From positions 1 to 19,480 of the forward strand of contig CAZAGT010000054.1 in NCBI GenBank assembly GCA_964484515.1: 19,480 nucleotides of DNA. The letters run 5' to 3'. This stretch comes from CAZAGT01 sp964484515 (lineage in GTDB: Bacteria; Desulfobacterota; DSM-4660; Desulfatiglandales; HGW-15). Each line of letters begins with the position of its first letter. Position 1 is the stretch's first letter. Shown here one piece after another: positions 1-6,243 of the stretch. A program made the translations under genes and the position numbers. The notes under the pieces were generated by a model, which was given only the letters and a program-made list of their open reading frames with translations, did not search any database and was not told the origin of the DNA.

Positions 1-489
1 TCGATAAATGATGGTACTTCAATGTATTGTGCTCTCGATATCAACCTATTGACCCACAGATTCTTGTGAGGAGCCAGAAATCATTTTCCGTATCATCGAA
101 TAGGTCGGCGCACGATCTGGGACGTGAATCGAACTGGTGACATGAGAGGACGCGACTTGCATACTGCGCCGCAGATCCGTCGGTACCCGAACCCTGCCCA
201 CCTGGAGGGGTGCTAATGCTTGAGCCCTCAGGTTGGGCAGCGGATCCCGCCTGTTCCCGATGAGGCAGCTCCCGCGGCGAGCCATTCGAGGAATCTTTTC
301 AGACAGCCAAATCTACGATACCCTCGTTCAGAGCGAGTCGTACCTGAGGCTGAGCTGCTGTCAGCGGTCGCTTTTTCGAGTCGGTCCTTTGTCTTTGGAT
401 CCATGTGTTTCGATCCCCTTCTTCGCCAATGCAACTTTTCCTCTTCCGTAATCTAGGTACTCCGTCGTTCTCAACAACCTTGAGAGGCG
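1..489. other. Region without a convincing gene
   Basis: Only short overlapping open frames are present, and none has a good ribosome binding site or a recognisable domain. The region lies downstream of the minus-strand TPR gene that ends at 490. A small inverted repeat, CTCAA-CAACC-TTGAG at 470-484, sits just past the TPR stop codon but has no T-run, so it is not a convincing terminator. The patchy open frames are compatible with decayed coding sequence. I see nothing that can be named. Confidence 0.5.
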
Positions 490-1332
490 TCACCTTTCGC
501 CTTCCTGCGAGCGCCACTGGGCGTAAGTCTTGCTACGCTCGTAAATCTTAATGCGCTGCCGGAAATTGTCATTCGACCTGGATAATCGAAAGGCCTCGAT
601 CTCGAATGCCACCGCTTTTTCAAAGTCGCCACACTCTGCGTAAGCCGCAGCCAGGGTATCCATCCACGATCCATTCCTGCCGAACTTTAAGGCCTTACGG
701 GCATACATGATGGCTTTTCGGCAGTCGCGACAGCCGGGATCCCTTGCCGTGGCAAACAGCCAAGCCAGATTGTTGTAAGATCCTCCACTTCTTGGATTGA
801 GTTCAATGACGCGCAGGTATTCCTCTATGGCTTCGCGATATCGCTCCAGTCCTGTCAGGACAACCGCTCGGTTGTGCAAATAATCGACGTTGTCGGGCTG
901 CAATGCCAAGGCGGCTGAAATATCTTCCAAGGCCCTGTGGTAATCACCCGTCCTGGAGTATATTCCCGCGCGGCTCGAATAGGCGGGGGCGAAGTCCTGA
1001 TCGATGCCCAGGCATAGAGACAGATCTTCGAGGGCACCTTCGGTCTGACCGAGGGACATTTTGGCAGTAGCCCTTTCAAAAAGACAGGCAGCACATTGAG
1101 GATCGCCTCCGACGGCATTGTCAAGATCCGCTAGGGCCAAGTCGTGGCGGCCTAGCTTAGCATAGGTGATACCCCGGCATCGATGCGCCTTCCAGCAGCC
1201 ATAATCTTGTTCAATAGCCTCGCTGAAGGCTGTTAGCGCTCGCTCGAATTGTCCCTTTCCGGCTAGCTCCAGACCGAGATCGAGCGCCGTCTTAGACGCT
1301 TTCAAACTCCGCGGGTCTGATCGCTCAGACAA
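490..1332 (-). CDS. Tetratricopeptide repeat (TPR) protein
   Basis: A 280-residue protein made almost entirely of TPR helical hairpins. About six 34-residue units run from residue ~14 to ~250, with the usual small and aromatic residues at repeat positions (for example AYSSRAGIYSRTGDYHRALE and NRAVVLTGLERYREAIEEY). TPRs are protein-protein interaction scaffolds and the partner cannot be read from sequence. There is no signal peptide or membrane segment, so it is probably cytoplasmic. Eight cysteines are scattered through it, including a CAAC and a CRDC pair, which is unusual for a TPR protein. The start is a TTG with GAGG eight bases upstream. It is the last gene of the minus-strand block, 95 bp after the small cysteine protein, so co-transcription with the permease genes is possible. 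The TPR assignment is firm; the role is unknown. Confidence 0.85.
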   Translation of the reverse strand: MSERSDPRSLKASKTALDLGLELAGKGQFERALTAFSEAIEQDYGCWKAHRCRGITYAKLGRHDLALADLDNAVGGDPQCAACLFERATAKMSLGQTEGALEDLSLCLGIDQDFAPAYSSRAGIYSRTGDYHRALEDISAALALQPDNVDYLHNRAVVLTGLERYREAIEEYLRVIELNPRSGGSYNNLAWLFATARDPGCRDCRKAIMYARKALKFGRNGSWMDTLAAAYAECGDFEKAVAFEIEAFRLSRSNDNFRQRIKIYERSKTYAQWRSQEGER

Positions 1333-1427
1333 GGGCTTTGCCTCTGAACATATCCTTGCGGATCATCTTCCGACCCCCCGTCTGAATAATCCGCAAGGGT
1401 GTGGCTGTCATTACGGTGCGATGGTTG

Positions 1428-1625
1428 TTATCTACCTCCATCCGGGAAGGCCATTTCGTCACAACGCCAGCAGCCCTGTTCTCTGAGATCTTTTGCGGGA
1501 TCGATGTTCTTGTCGCACAGCCATCCGCACCCCTCTTTGTCTTTGAAAAATTTCAAAGGTCTGGCCGGCTTGTGGCTATCGGTGGTCATGTCCTCCCTTT
1601 CGTCGTAATAGATTTTTTCCTCCAT
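1428..1625 (-). CDS. Small cysteine-rich protein, CxxxC...CxxC, function unknown
   Basis: A 65-residue protein with four cysteines arranged C33-x3-C37 and C52-x2-C55, each flanked by Trp (GWLCDK and GCWRCD). This looks like a compact zinc or iron-sulfur knuckle. ATG at 1625 is preceded by AGGGGG at seven bases. An internal ATG at residue 13 also has AAGGGA upstream, but its spacing is very short. It sits between the permease genes and the TPR gene, on their strand. I do not recognise a named family. The paired cysteines and context suggest metal binding, which is inference. Confidence 0.6.
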   Translation of the reverse strand: MEEKIYYDEREDMTTDSHKPARPLKFFKDKEGCGWLCDKNIDPAKDLREQGCWRCDEMAFPDGGR

Positions 1626-1863
1626 GATCCTGCCCCCTTTCGTGTTTTCGTCGTTTCGGTTTTTGTTTGTCTCCCCCCATGTACTGTTCTAAAAGAGCAT
1701 AATCCATGCCAGCGTTTCGGGCCTCCGCAAATATAACGTCGCACAATTGGCTGTTTCGATTGGGTAAAACCGCGGGACGAGCAGCCCTAAGGTAAACTCC
1801 TTTGCCGGGCGATGCCTTTCCCCAGCCCTCCGGACATCTCGCATCAGGACAAGCTGCCTTCAT
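1576..1863 (-). CDS. Possible small protein overlapping the permease end, uncertain
   Basis: An open frame of 95 codons starts at an ATG inside the last 20 bases of the permease half-B gene and runs 50 bases into the next small gene. It begins MKAACPDARCPEGWGK and ends in a very basic, Arg/Lys/His-rich tail. The tail is probably the shadow of the next gene's ribosome-binding region read in another frame. No good ribosome binding site is visible and no family is recognised. A second frame, ATG overlapping the permease stop as TGATG (51 codons), competes for the same DNA. One of the two may be real. They are recorded because otherwise about 220 bp of a compact operon would be empty. Confidence 0.25.
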   Translation of the reverse strand: MKAACPDARCPEGWGKASPGKGVYLRAARPAVLPNRNSQLCDVIFAEARNAGMDYALLEQYMGGDKQKPKRRKHERGQDHGGKNLLRRKGGHDHR

Positions 1864-2389
1864 GTCGCGAATGGCCCCCGGTCGCTTCAATCAGGCACCC
1901 GCAGGCGAATGCCCCTAGGATGGTAAAGGTGGTCAGCAGAAACACATACACCCAACCGAAATAGGAGATCATCACGGGCAGCAGAAAGGGCTTGACGGCC
2001 CTGTTATTGAGAAAGACGGCGATCAAGGCGTTGCTTGCGCCTTGTTCCCTCAGATCTTTCAGCAAGGGATACCAGGCATAGATGGGGCCGATGGAAATGA
2101 TACCCGAACCTGCCGCGATGAGCAGTCCCCGTATACCGGATGTTGCCCCTACGAGCTTTGCGATTTGTGCGGGTCTCAAAGAGAGATTCACGACAAACAT
2201 CAGGAGAAAAGCCAAGCAGAGGGGGCCGAGGATCTTGACGAAGACCTTGGTGCTGACTCGCAGGGCAATTGCGGCCTGTTGCGGCGCAAGGACAAGTAGC
2301 GCCAAGTAGACGACCAATACCGAGACCGGCAAGAGTAGGCGCTTGTCGCTCCTCTTGGGGATCAGGTCTTTCTGCGTGATTTGAACCAA
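1844..2389 (-). CDS. Permease (COG0701-like), second half
   Basis: About 181 residues, nearly all hydrophobic, with four or five predicted transmembrane helices. It matches the C-terminal half of the predicted permease family that includes ArsP-like transporters (COG0701/DUF318). The stretch around GSGIISIGPIYAWYPLLKDL, followed by REQG, resembles GSLFAGNPVNSYVIGGEMLK, followed by QGIS, in the preceding gene. That is what the two internal repeats of such a permease would give. The open frame extends back to 2494, but that would overlap the upstream gene by 100 bp. A TTG at 2389, four bases after the upstream stop and behind GGGGTAGG, is the likely start. The two genes are therefore probably co-translated and assemble as a heterodimer (inference). 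Transport substrate is unknown; metal(loid) or organometalloid efflux is the family precedent. Confidence 0.7.
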   Translation of the reverse strand: MVQITQKDLIPKRSDKRLLLPVSVLVVYLALLVLAPQQAAIALRVSTKVFVKILGPLCLAFLLMFVVNLSLRPAQIAKLVGATSGIRGLLIAAGSGIISIGPIYAWYPLLKDLREQGASNALIAVFLNNRAVKPFLLPVMISYFGWVYVFLLTTFTILGAFACGCLIEATGGHSRHEGSLS

Positions 2390-2393
2390 AGGC

Positions 2394-3191
2394 CTACCCC
2401 ATGAAAACGTCCCAGACCGTGACCGTAGCGAGCGCGATGGCGAGCGACAGGACAAAAGAGACGCTGTTGCGAACCAACGCAAACCGCTTCCCAAGGGCGG
2501 CCACTTCGGCCGGCAATTGGATTAGACCCACGGTGACCCATGCCGTGATCAGGGCCGTCACCGCATAAAGGCTGATGCCTTGTTTCAGCATTTCACCACC
2601 GATGACATAACTATTGACGGGGTTGCCGGCGAAGAGGCTTCCAAAGCAAGCGCCCCAGAGGGTGTCCAATGGCGCCTGTCCAGTAAAGATGGCGCGGAGC
2701 AGTTGTTTGGGCACAAAGGCACTGAAAAGCCCCACGAGGAGCAGGACACTCGCGAGAATGGGCAACAGTCCGGCGAACTGTTTGGCCGATCTCCGGAGGG
2801 CCTCCCTAATGACGGCACTTTCAATCGCGGCCTTTGCGGGCACCGTTTTCCCCTTAAGACCGCCGGCGGCCTTGAGAGCGGTTTTTTGGTATTCGTCTAC
2901 AACCTGCCCGACGGTTCCCCTAATCCCGGTTACCACCAGCACATTTCTGGCCGCGAGGTGACTCTCAACGAACGGGCTACAGTACCCTGTAAGCACGCGA
3001 TCTACTTTTTTGGAGATCAGCAGCGCCACGACCTGCGTGCCGCCGCCCGGCTGATCCGCAGCACCGGAGATCGTGATTGGTTCAAAGCCCTGGGTTCCGA
3101 TGTCGACGATGATCCAGTAGGGCGCGGTCCCGAATCTGTGCCAGACCGTTGCCTCCAAATCGGGACCTTCGGATGAAATCGCGATCCTCAA
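2394..3191 (-). CDS. NifX-like domain fused to permease, first half
   Basis: About 265 residues in two parts. Residues 1 to ~105 form a dinitrogenase iron-molybdenum cofactor (NifX/NifB-C, DIM) domain, which starts MRIAIS and shows HRFGTAPYWIIVD, GGGTQVVALLISKKVDRVLTG and a GT..Q.V.EY end. In this family the domain binds metal clusters such as FeMo-co precursors or the Mo-Cu cluster of orange protein. The remainder is a four-helix half-permease of the COG0701 type. TTG at 3191 is chosen because GGAGGG lies just upstream and the NifX fold starts there; an earlier TTG at 3209 adds only six Gly/Glu residues. A palindromic TAACGGTTA lies 25 bp upstream of this start. The fusion suggests that the soluble domain loads or senses the transported metal species, which is inference. 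Confidence 0.75.
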   Translation of the reverse strand: MRIAISSEGPDLEATVWHRFGTAPYWIIVDIGTQGFEPITISGAADQPGGGTQVVALLISKKVDRVLTGYCSPFVESHLAARNVLVVTGIRGTVGQVVDEYQKTALKAAGGLKGKTVPAKAAIESAVIREALRRSAKQFAGLLPILASVLLLVGLFSAFVPKQLLRAIFTGQAPLDTLWGACFGSLFAGNPVNSYVIGGEMLKQGISLYAVTALITAWVTVGLIQLPAEVAALGKRFALVRNSVSFVLSLAIALATVTVWDVFMG

Positions 3192-3210
3192 CTGACCCTC
3201 CCCCTCCAAA

Positions 3211-3224
3211 AACGGTAACGGTTA
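3211..3224. promoter_or_regulatory. Putative activator site upstream of the permease
   Basis: AACGGTAACGGTTA contains the interrupted palindrome TAAC-G-GTTA. The same nine bases (as TAACCGTTA) occur at 4973-4981 in the regulator/thioredoxin intergenic region. It lies only about 20 bp from the permease start, so it could act as a close operator or belong to an unusual promoter. No matching -24/-12 element was found beside it. Confidence 0.45.
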
Positions 3225-3347
3225 AGCATTTTGACATTCATGGAAGCGTGTTGCGTTGAGTCATGGAAGGTCTCCTCAAGGTATTCTATCCCTCCGCCCC
3301 GCTGGGTTACCCATCTTTATAGTAGGATGTGCCCCCTACGAATACGA

Positions 3348-4763
3348 TCAGGTTCGCTCCTTGAGCGGGATGTCCCACTTCTTCATATACTTCCAGATGG
3401 CGGTCCTGCTTACCCCTACCCGCCGTCCGACTTCGGCCTTATTCCATCCGCATTCGCGCAGGAGCTCGAGTAGGGTCGCGCGGGAAAGCCTTGTCCCTGT
3501 CCGGGTGTGGCCCCCGGTCATGGGAGCTTGATTCATCGCGGCAGGTCGGTACTCCAATTGCCGTATCTCAACAGGCAGGTCAAAAACGTCGATGTGCTCA
3601 TTGGCACAGAGAACAAAGGCGTGCTCAATCGCATTTTCCAGCTCGCGCACATTACCGGGCCAGGTGTAATCCATGAGGATCCTCATGGCGGACTGCGAAA
3701 CGCCCTTAATCCGTTTGCCTGTCTTTTCGTTCTGGGTGCTTATGAAGTGGCTGACCAAGAGCGGAATATCCGCTTTCCTTTTCCGCAGGGGAGGGATATG
3801 GATCGGGAAGACCTTCAGGCGGTAATAGAGATCTTCACGGAACGTTCCATCTCGGATAAGGTGGGTGAGGTCTTTGTTGGTCGCCGCGACGACTCTGATA
3901 TCGACCTTGCGTCTTTTTGATTCACCGACGCGTTCAATTTCCCTTTCCTGCAACACGCGAAGGAGTCTGACCTGGATGAAAGGCGTGATTTCCCCGACTT
4001 CGTCCAGAAAGACCGTACCTCCGCTGGCTTCTTCAAAACGGCCGGCACGGTCGCGGACCGCCCCGGTAAAGGCGCCCCTGACGTGACCGAAGAGTTCGCT
4101 CTCCAACAGCGATTCGGAAAGCGCGCTGCAGTTGACGGTGACAAACGGCATATGGTGTCGGTCGCTGTTGTAGTGGAGGGCGCCCGCAACCAGCTCTTTA
4201 CCCGTCCCGCTCTCGCCCTGCAAAAGAATGGTTGCTTCGCTGGCGGCCGCCGCTTTGATGGCTGAAAAGACCGCCTGCATGGCATGGCTCTTTCCAATGA
4301 TGTTGTCAAGCCGGTGAATTTCAACCAGCCGCCGATTGGCTTCCTCCGCCTCACGTCGGGCCTGCTCGAGCTGGGTCAGGTCGGTCACGGTCTCGACAAC
4401 CCCCTTGAGGGAGCCATCCTTGTCCTTGACCAGTCGCGCGCTTTTGAGCACGGGCACATCATGTCCCTCTTTGTGACGCAAGAAGCATTCCCTGGCGTCA
4501 AGGCGGCCGTGCTGGTAAATCCCGCACTCCTCAATCCCGGCAGGGCAGCTTTCGGAAAAGCACCGCGTGAAATGGAGCAGCGAGCACTTCCGACCGAGTG
4601 CCTCTGACGCGGTGTAGCCCGTTATCCTTTCCATAGCAGGGTTCCATGACGTGATCTCCCCCCTCTGATTCAGGGTGAAAACGCCGTCTGCCATGGCCTC
4701 CAGCATGAGACTTGAAAAGCTTGAATCGAGCGTACTTCGAATAGTTGATGGCATCGAGAACAT
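3348..4763 (-). CDS. PAS-domain sigma-54-dependent transcriptional activator
   Basis: About 471 residues. The order is: a PAS domain (~residues 15-130) with a cysteine-rich segment; a short coiled linker; an AAA+ sigma-54 interaction domain with Walker A GESGTGKE near residue 183, GAFTGA near 230 and Walker B TVFLDEVGEI; then a C-terminal Fis-type helix-turn-helix (NKAEVGRRVGVSRTAIWKYMKK). It therefore belongs to the NtrC/NifA class that opens sigma-54 promoters, but it has no receiver domain, so the signal is probably sensed by the PAS. The frame stays open to a GTG at 4904; ATG 4763 behind AGGAGG is preferred because the earlier part is not PAS-like. It is divergent from the thioredoxin gene across DNA full of TAACGTTA palindromes, which are probably its own targets, and is followed on its strand by the NifX-permease gene. 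Confidence 0.9.
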   Translation of the reverse strand: MFSMPSTIRSTLDSSFSSLMLEAMADGVFTLNQRGEITSWNPAMERITGYTASEALGRKCSLLHFTRCFSESCPAGIEECGIYQHGRLDARECFLRHKEGHDVPVLKSARLVKDKDGSLKGVVETVTDLTQLEQARREAEEANRRLVEIHRLDNIIGKSHAMQAVFSAIKAAAASEATILLQGESGTGKELVAGALHYNSDRHHMPFVTVNCSALSESLLESELFGHVRGAFTGAVRDRAGRFEEASGGTVFLDEVGEITPFIQVRLLRVLQEREIERVGESKRRKVDIRVVAATNKDLTHLIRDGTFREDLYYRLKVFPIHIPPLRKRKADIPLLVSHFISTQNEKTGKRIKGVSQSAMRILMDYTWPGNVRELENAIEHAFVLCANEHIDVFDLPVEIRQLEYRPAAMNQAPMTGGHTRTGTRLSRATLLELLRECGWNKAEVGRRVGVSRTAIWKYMKKWDIPLKERT

Positions 4764-4961
4764 GGCCCTCCTGCGGTGGTGGGATTTGGCCCTGAGCTCT
4801 TCGCCTCCCCCTGGACGGGTCAATGCCGATAATGAAAGGTCTCGGGAATTGTGCAACTCACTGAGAACGATACTATCTTTCAAGACTCTGACCCCGCCCC
4901 GCACACGGAATTACGTGAATGGCCATTTATTAACGTTGCCTGAGCGCAGTAGCGGCGGTTC

Positions 4962-4982
4962 AAACGTTACCGTAACCGTTAA
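4962..4982. promoter_or_regulatory. Composite activator-binding site
   Basis: Overlapping palindromes sit side by side here: AACGTT, then GTTAC-C-GTAAC (4966-4976), then TAAC-C-GTTA (4973-4981). The last is identical to the site at 3216-3224. The arrangement suggests two dimers binding in tandem. It lies about 200 bp upstream of the activator start and of the candidate thioredoxin promoter, a normal distance for a sigma-54 enhancer. Confidence 0.55.
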
Positions 4983-5001
4983 TGTCGATATGATTCAAAA
5001 T

Positions 5002-5015
5002 AAGTAACGTTACTT
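5002..5015. promoter_or_regulatory. Perfect 14-bp palindrome, probable enhancer (UAS)
   Basis: AAGTAACGTTACTT is a perfect palindrome with the core TAACGTTA. It lies about 160 bp upstream of the candidate -24/-12 element of the thioredoxin gene. Related cores occur at 4962-4982, 5699-5730 and 3211-3224. The binding protein is most likely the adjacent activator (inference). Confidence 0.6.
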
Positions 5016-5177
5016 TGCTTGTCAAACGGCCCGCGCCGCTGGTCTCCACCTGTTGCGGGCCCCTTCATTATCATCACTACAGTAACGACCGAAGTATCTA
5101 TCCACCTGAGTAATCGCCAAATCGTTGTGTCTTTCGGAGAGAGCCGCTCTTCCGGCAGCAAGCGATTTCGGCAGCAG

Positions 5178-5193
5178 CGGCATGATTGTTGAA
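5178..5193 (+). promoter_or_regulatory. Candidate sigma-54 (-24/-12) promoter of thioredoxin
   Basis: CGGCATGATTGTTGAA fits the sigma-54 pattern TGGCACG-N4-TTGCW at nine of twelve positions. It has GG at -24 and TTG at -12, but GA instead of GC. The same CGGCATG-N4-TTGAW occurs at 5890-5905. The predicted transcript would start near 5204, about 50 bp before the thioredoxin start codon. Confidence 0.5.
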
Positions 5194-5254
5194 CTGAATA
5201 CCCACATGAAGGCCTTTTGAGCTGACGAAGGCTCAATGTATCTTCACGATAGGA

Positions 5255-5584
5255 ATGACATCCTTGGATGTAAAAGAGATACGATCTAGAGATGAATTGG
5301 AAAAGGTGATCATGGATGGCATAAGTCTAATGGATTTCAGCGCACCCTGGTGCGCCCCCTGCCGTCTCCAAGAGCCCATCATTCACCAGCTTGCCGAGCA
5401 ATTTGAAGGCAAGGCCCTATTTGCGAGGATGAATATCGATCAAGATCGCGATGTGGTCATGGATCTGGGTATCCAGAGTATCCCCACCCTCATCATCTTC
5501 AAGAACAGCAAAGAAATACAGCGTTTTGTGGGGCTCCAGTCAGAATCCGCCCTTTCGGAAGCCTTGAAAAAAATCCTGCCGTAA
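5255..5584 (+). CDS. Thioredoxin family protein
   Basis: A 109-residue thioredoxin fold of normal family length. The active site reads DFSAPWCAPCRLQEP: two cysteines separated by Ala-Pro, where classical thioredoxin has WCGPC. The cis-proline loop SIPTLIIF follows at the expected distance. It is a cytoplasmic thiol-disulfide reductant that would be recycled by the thioredoxin reductase at 6244-7223. AGGA directly abuts the ATG at 5255, so a TTG at 5264, with nine bases of spacing, may be the true start. It lies downstream of the palindrome cluster and a -24/-12-like element, pointing to induction by the divergent activator. The Ala in place of Gly in the redox motif should shift its redox potential. 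It could serve a dedicated partner of this locus. Confidence 0.9.
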   Translation: MTSLDVKEIRSRDELEKVIMDGISLMDFSAPWCAPCRLQEPIIHQLAEQFEGKALFARMNIDQDRDVVMDLGIQSIPTLIIFKNSKEIQRFVGLQSESALSEALKKILP

Positions 5585-5698
5585 ATCGATCAAAAGGCTC
5601 AGCGGATGCCCTCTCTTTTCAAGAAAAAAGTGCGTCAAGGCCCCTGATCCGCGATGAAAGGGACCGAACCGGCACCCGCCGGCGGACGTGGACAGGCT

Positions 5699-5730
5699 AT
5701 AACGTTATCAGAACGTTACCTTACGTTACG
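5699..5730. promoter_or_regulatory. Second cluster of activator-type palindromes
   Basis: Three related sites occur in 32 bp: ATAACGTTAT (a perfect palindrome, 5699-5708), GAACGTTACC (5711-5720) and TTACGTTACG (5721-5730). They share the TAACGTTA core with the sites upstream of thioredoxin. They lie about 160-190 bp upstream of the candidate promoter at 5890-5905, a usual enhancer distance. Confidence 0.55.
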
Positions 5731-5774
5731 GTCTACGAAATCAACCCAAAGTCCGCCCGTGCAGCCGCACGCCG

Positions 5775-5790
5775 TGGCCCCTGATTTGTT
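5775..5790 (+). promoter_or_regulatory. Alternative sigma-54-like promoter
   Basis: TGGCCCCTGATTTGTT matches the TGGCACG-N4-TTGCW pattern at nine of twelve positions, with the TGGC of the -24 element intact but GT at -12. It lies 45-60 bp downstream of the palindrome cluster. It is less likely than 5890-5905, which repeats the thioredoxin element exactly. Confidence 0.25.
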
Positions 5791-5889
5791 ACCGTCGTCC
5801 ATGATTTCTCTTGTTTTAACAGCCATATAAGGATCGTTCATGAGATGGCGCCCGAAAGCACCAATACAGAAACGTAAATGCTCCCGATG

Positions 5890-5905
5890 CGGCATGCATC
5901 TTGAT
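5890..5905 (+). promoter_or_regulatory. Candidate sigma-54 promoter of the zinc-ribbon/reductase operon
   Basis: CGGCATGCATCTTGAT repeats the CGGCATG-N4-TTGAW element found before thioredoxin, with the same GG-N10-GA spacing. The predicted start site is near 5916, leaving a leader of about 35 nt with AAGGAGG before the ATG at 5951. Confidence 0.5.
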
Positions 5906-5950
5906 TGAACAAAGAGTAAATCGACAACGATGGGAAGGAGGTGGAGGAAA

Positions 5951-6178
5951 ATGCCGAGAGGAGACGGAACCGGTCCGAGAGGACAAGGCCCCGGTACAGG
6001 CAGGGGCATGGGAAGAGGCCAACAGGGCGGCGGCCGTGGCCGGGGCGGGGGTTTTGCCGCCGGTCCCGGCGGTACCTGTGTCTGCCCGAACTGCGGCGAA
6101 CGGATTTCTCATCAGTTGGGCAGTCCTTGCTATGAGCAGCAATGTCCCAAATGCGGCGCCACCATGACCCGAGGATAG
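5951..6178 (+). CDS. Gly/Arg-rich zinc-ribbon mini-protein
   Basis: A 75-residue protein. The first ~40 residues are a low-complexity Gly/Arg/Pro leader that begins MPRGDGTGPRG. This leader is typical of small proteins found beside NifX-like and Mrp-type metal-cluster genes in sulfate reducers and methanogens (DUF5320-like). The remainder carries six cysteines, C43, C45, C48, C60, C65 and C68, in the pattern CVCPNCG...PCYEQQCPKCG, a zinc ribbon or rubredoxin-like metal site. ATG 5951 is used because AAGGAGG sits ten bases upstream; a start at 5930 would lie before that site. It is the first gene behind the second palindrome cluster, 65 bp upstream of the thioredoxin reductase. The exact role is unknown; metal delivery or protein binding in a redox complex is plausible. 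Confidence 0.75.
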   Translation: MPRGDGTGPRGQGPGTGRGMGRGQQGGGRGRGGGFAAGPGGTCVCPNCGERISHQLGSPCYEQQCPKCGATMTRG

Positions 6179-6243
6179 AGCGCCGCCGGTACTCAGGACC
6201 GAGCACGCGCGGCGCTCCGCAAGAGCGATAATCGGGAGTCTAT

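Larger units (their letters stand above)
4764..5254. other. Divergent regulatory region between activator and thioredoxin
   Basis: This 490-bp stretch has no convincing gene. It carries several TAACGTTA-like sites (TTAACGTTG at 4930-4938; the cluster at 4962-4982; the perfect palindrome at 5002-5015; a half-site GTAACG at 5092-5097) and a -24/-12-like element towards thioredoxin at 5178-5193. On the minus strand, a weak GG-N10-GA element (4879-4894) could drive the activator gene, but it matches the sigma-54 consensus poorly. Confidence 0.6.
5585..5950. other. Regulatory gap between thioredoxin and the zinc-ribbon gene
   Basis: There is no credible gene on either strand. A short GC stem, CCGGC-ACCC-GCCGG, at 5669-5682 lacks a T-run. 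The right part contains a second palindrome cluster (5699-5730), one -24/-12-like match at 5775-5790 and a better-placed one at 5890-5905, followed by a strong Shine-Dalgarno sequence at 5935-5941. Confidence 0.55.

Noticed and set aside
100..230. tRNA-like CCAGTTCGATTCACG on the minus strand
   Set aside because: It resembles a T-arm but no acceptor, D-arm or anticodon stem can be folded around it.
470..484. CTCAA-CAACC-TTGAG as terminator of the TPR gene
   Set aside because: The stem is only five base pairs and no T-run follows on the minus strand.
2580..3176. 198-codon open frame on the plus strand
   Set aside because: It lies antisense to the NifX-permease gene, whose domain match is clear. 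The frame has no family resemblance and no ribosome binding site.
3241..3255. TGGAAGCGTGTTGCG as a sigma-54 promoter
   Set aside because: It points away from the permease gene and has one base too few between GG and GC.
3815..4354. 179-codon frame on the minus strand inside the activator
   Set aside because: It is a shifted frame of the AAA+ domain, with Arg/Ser-rich nonsense composition.
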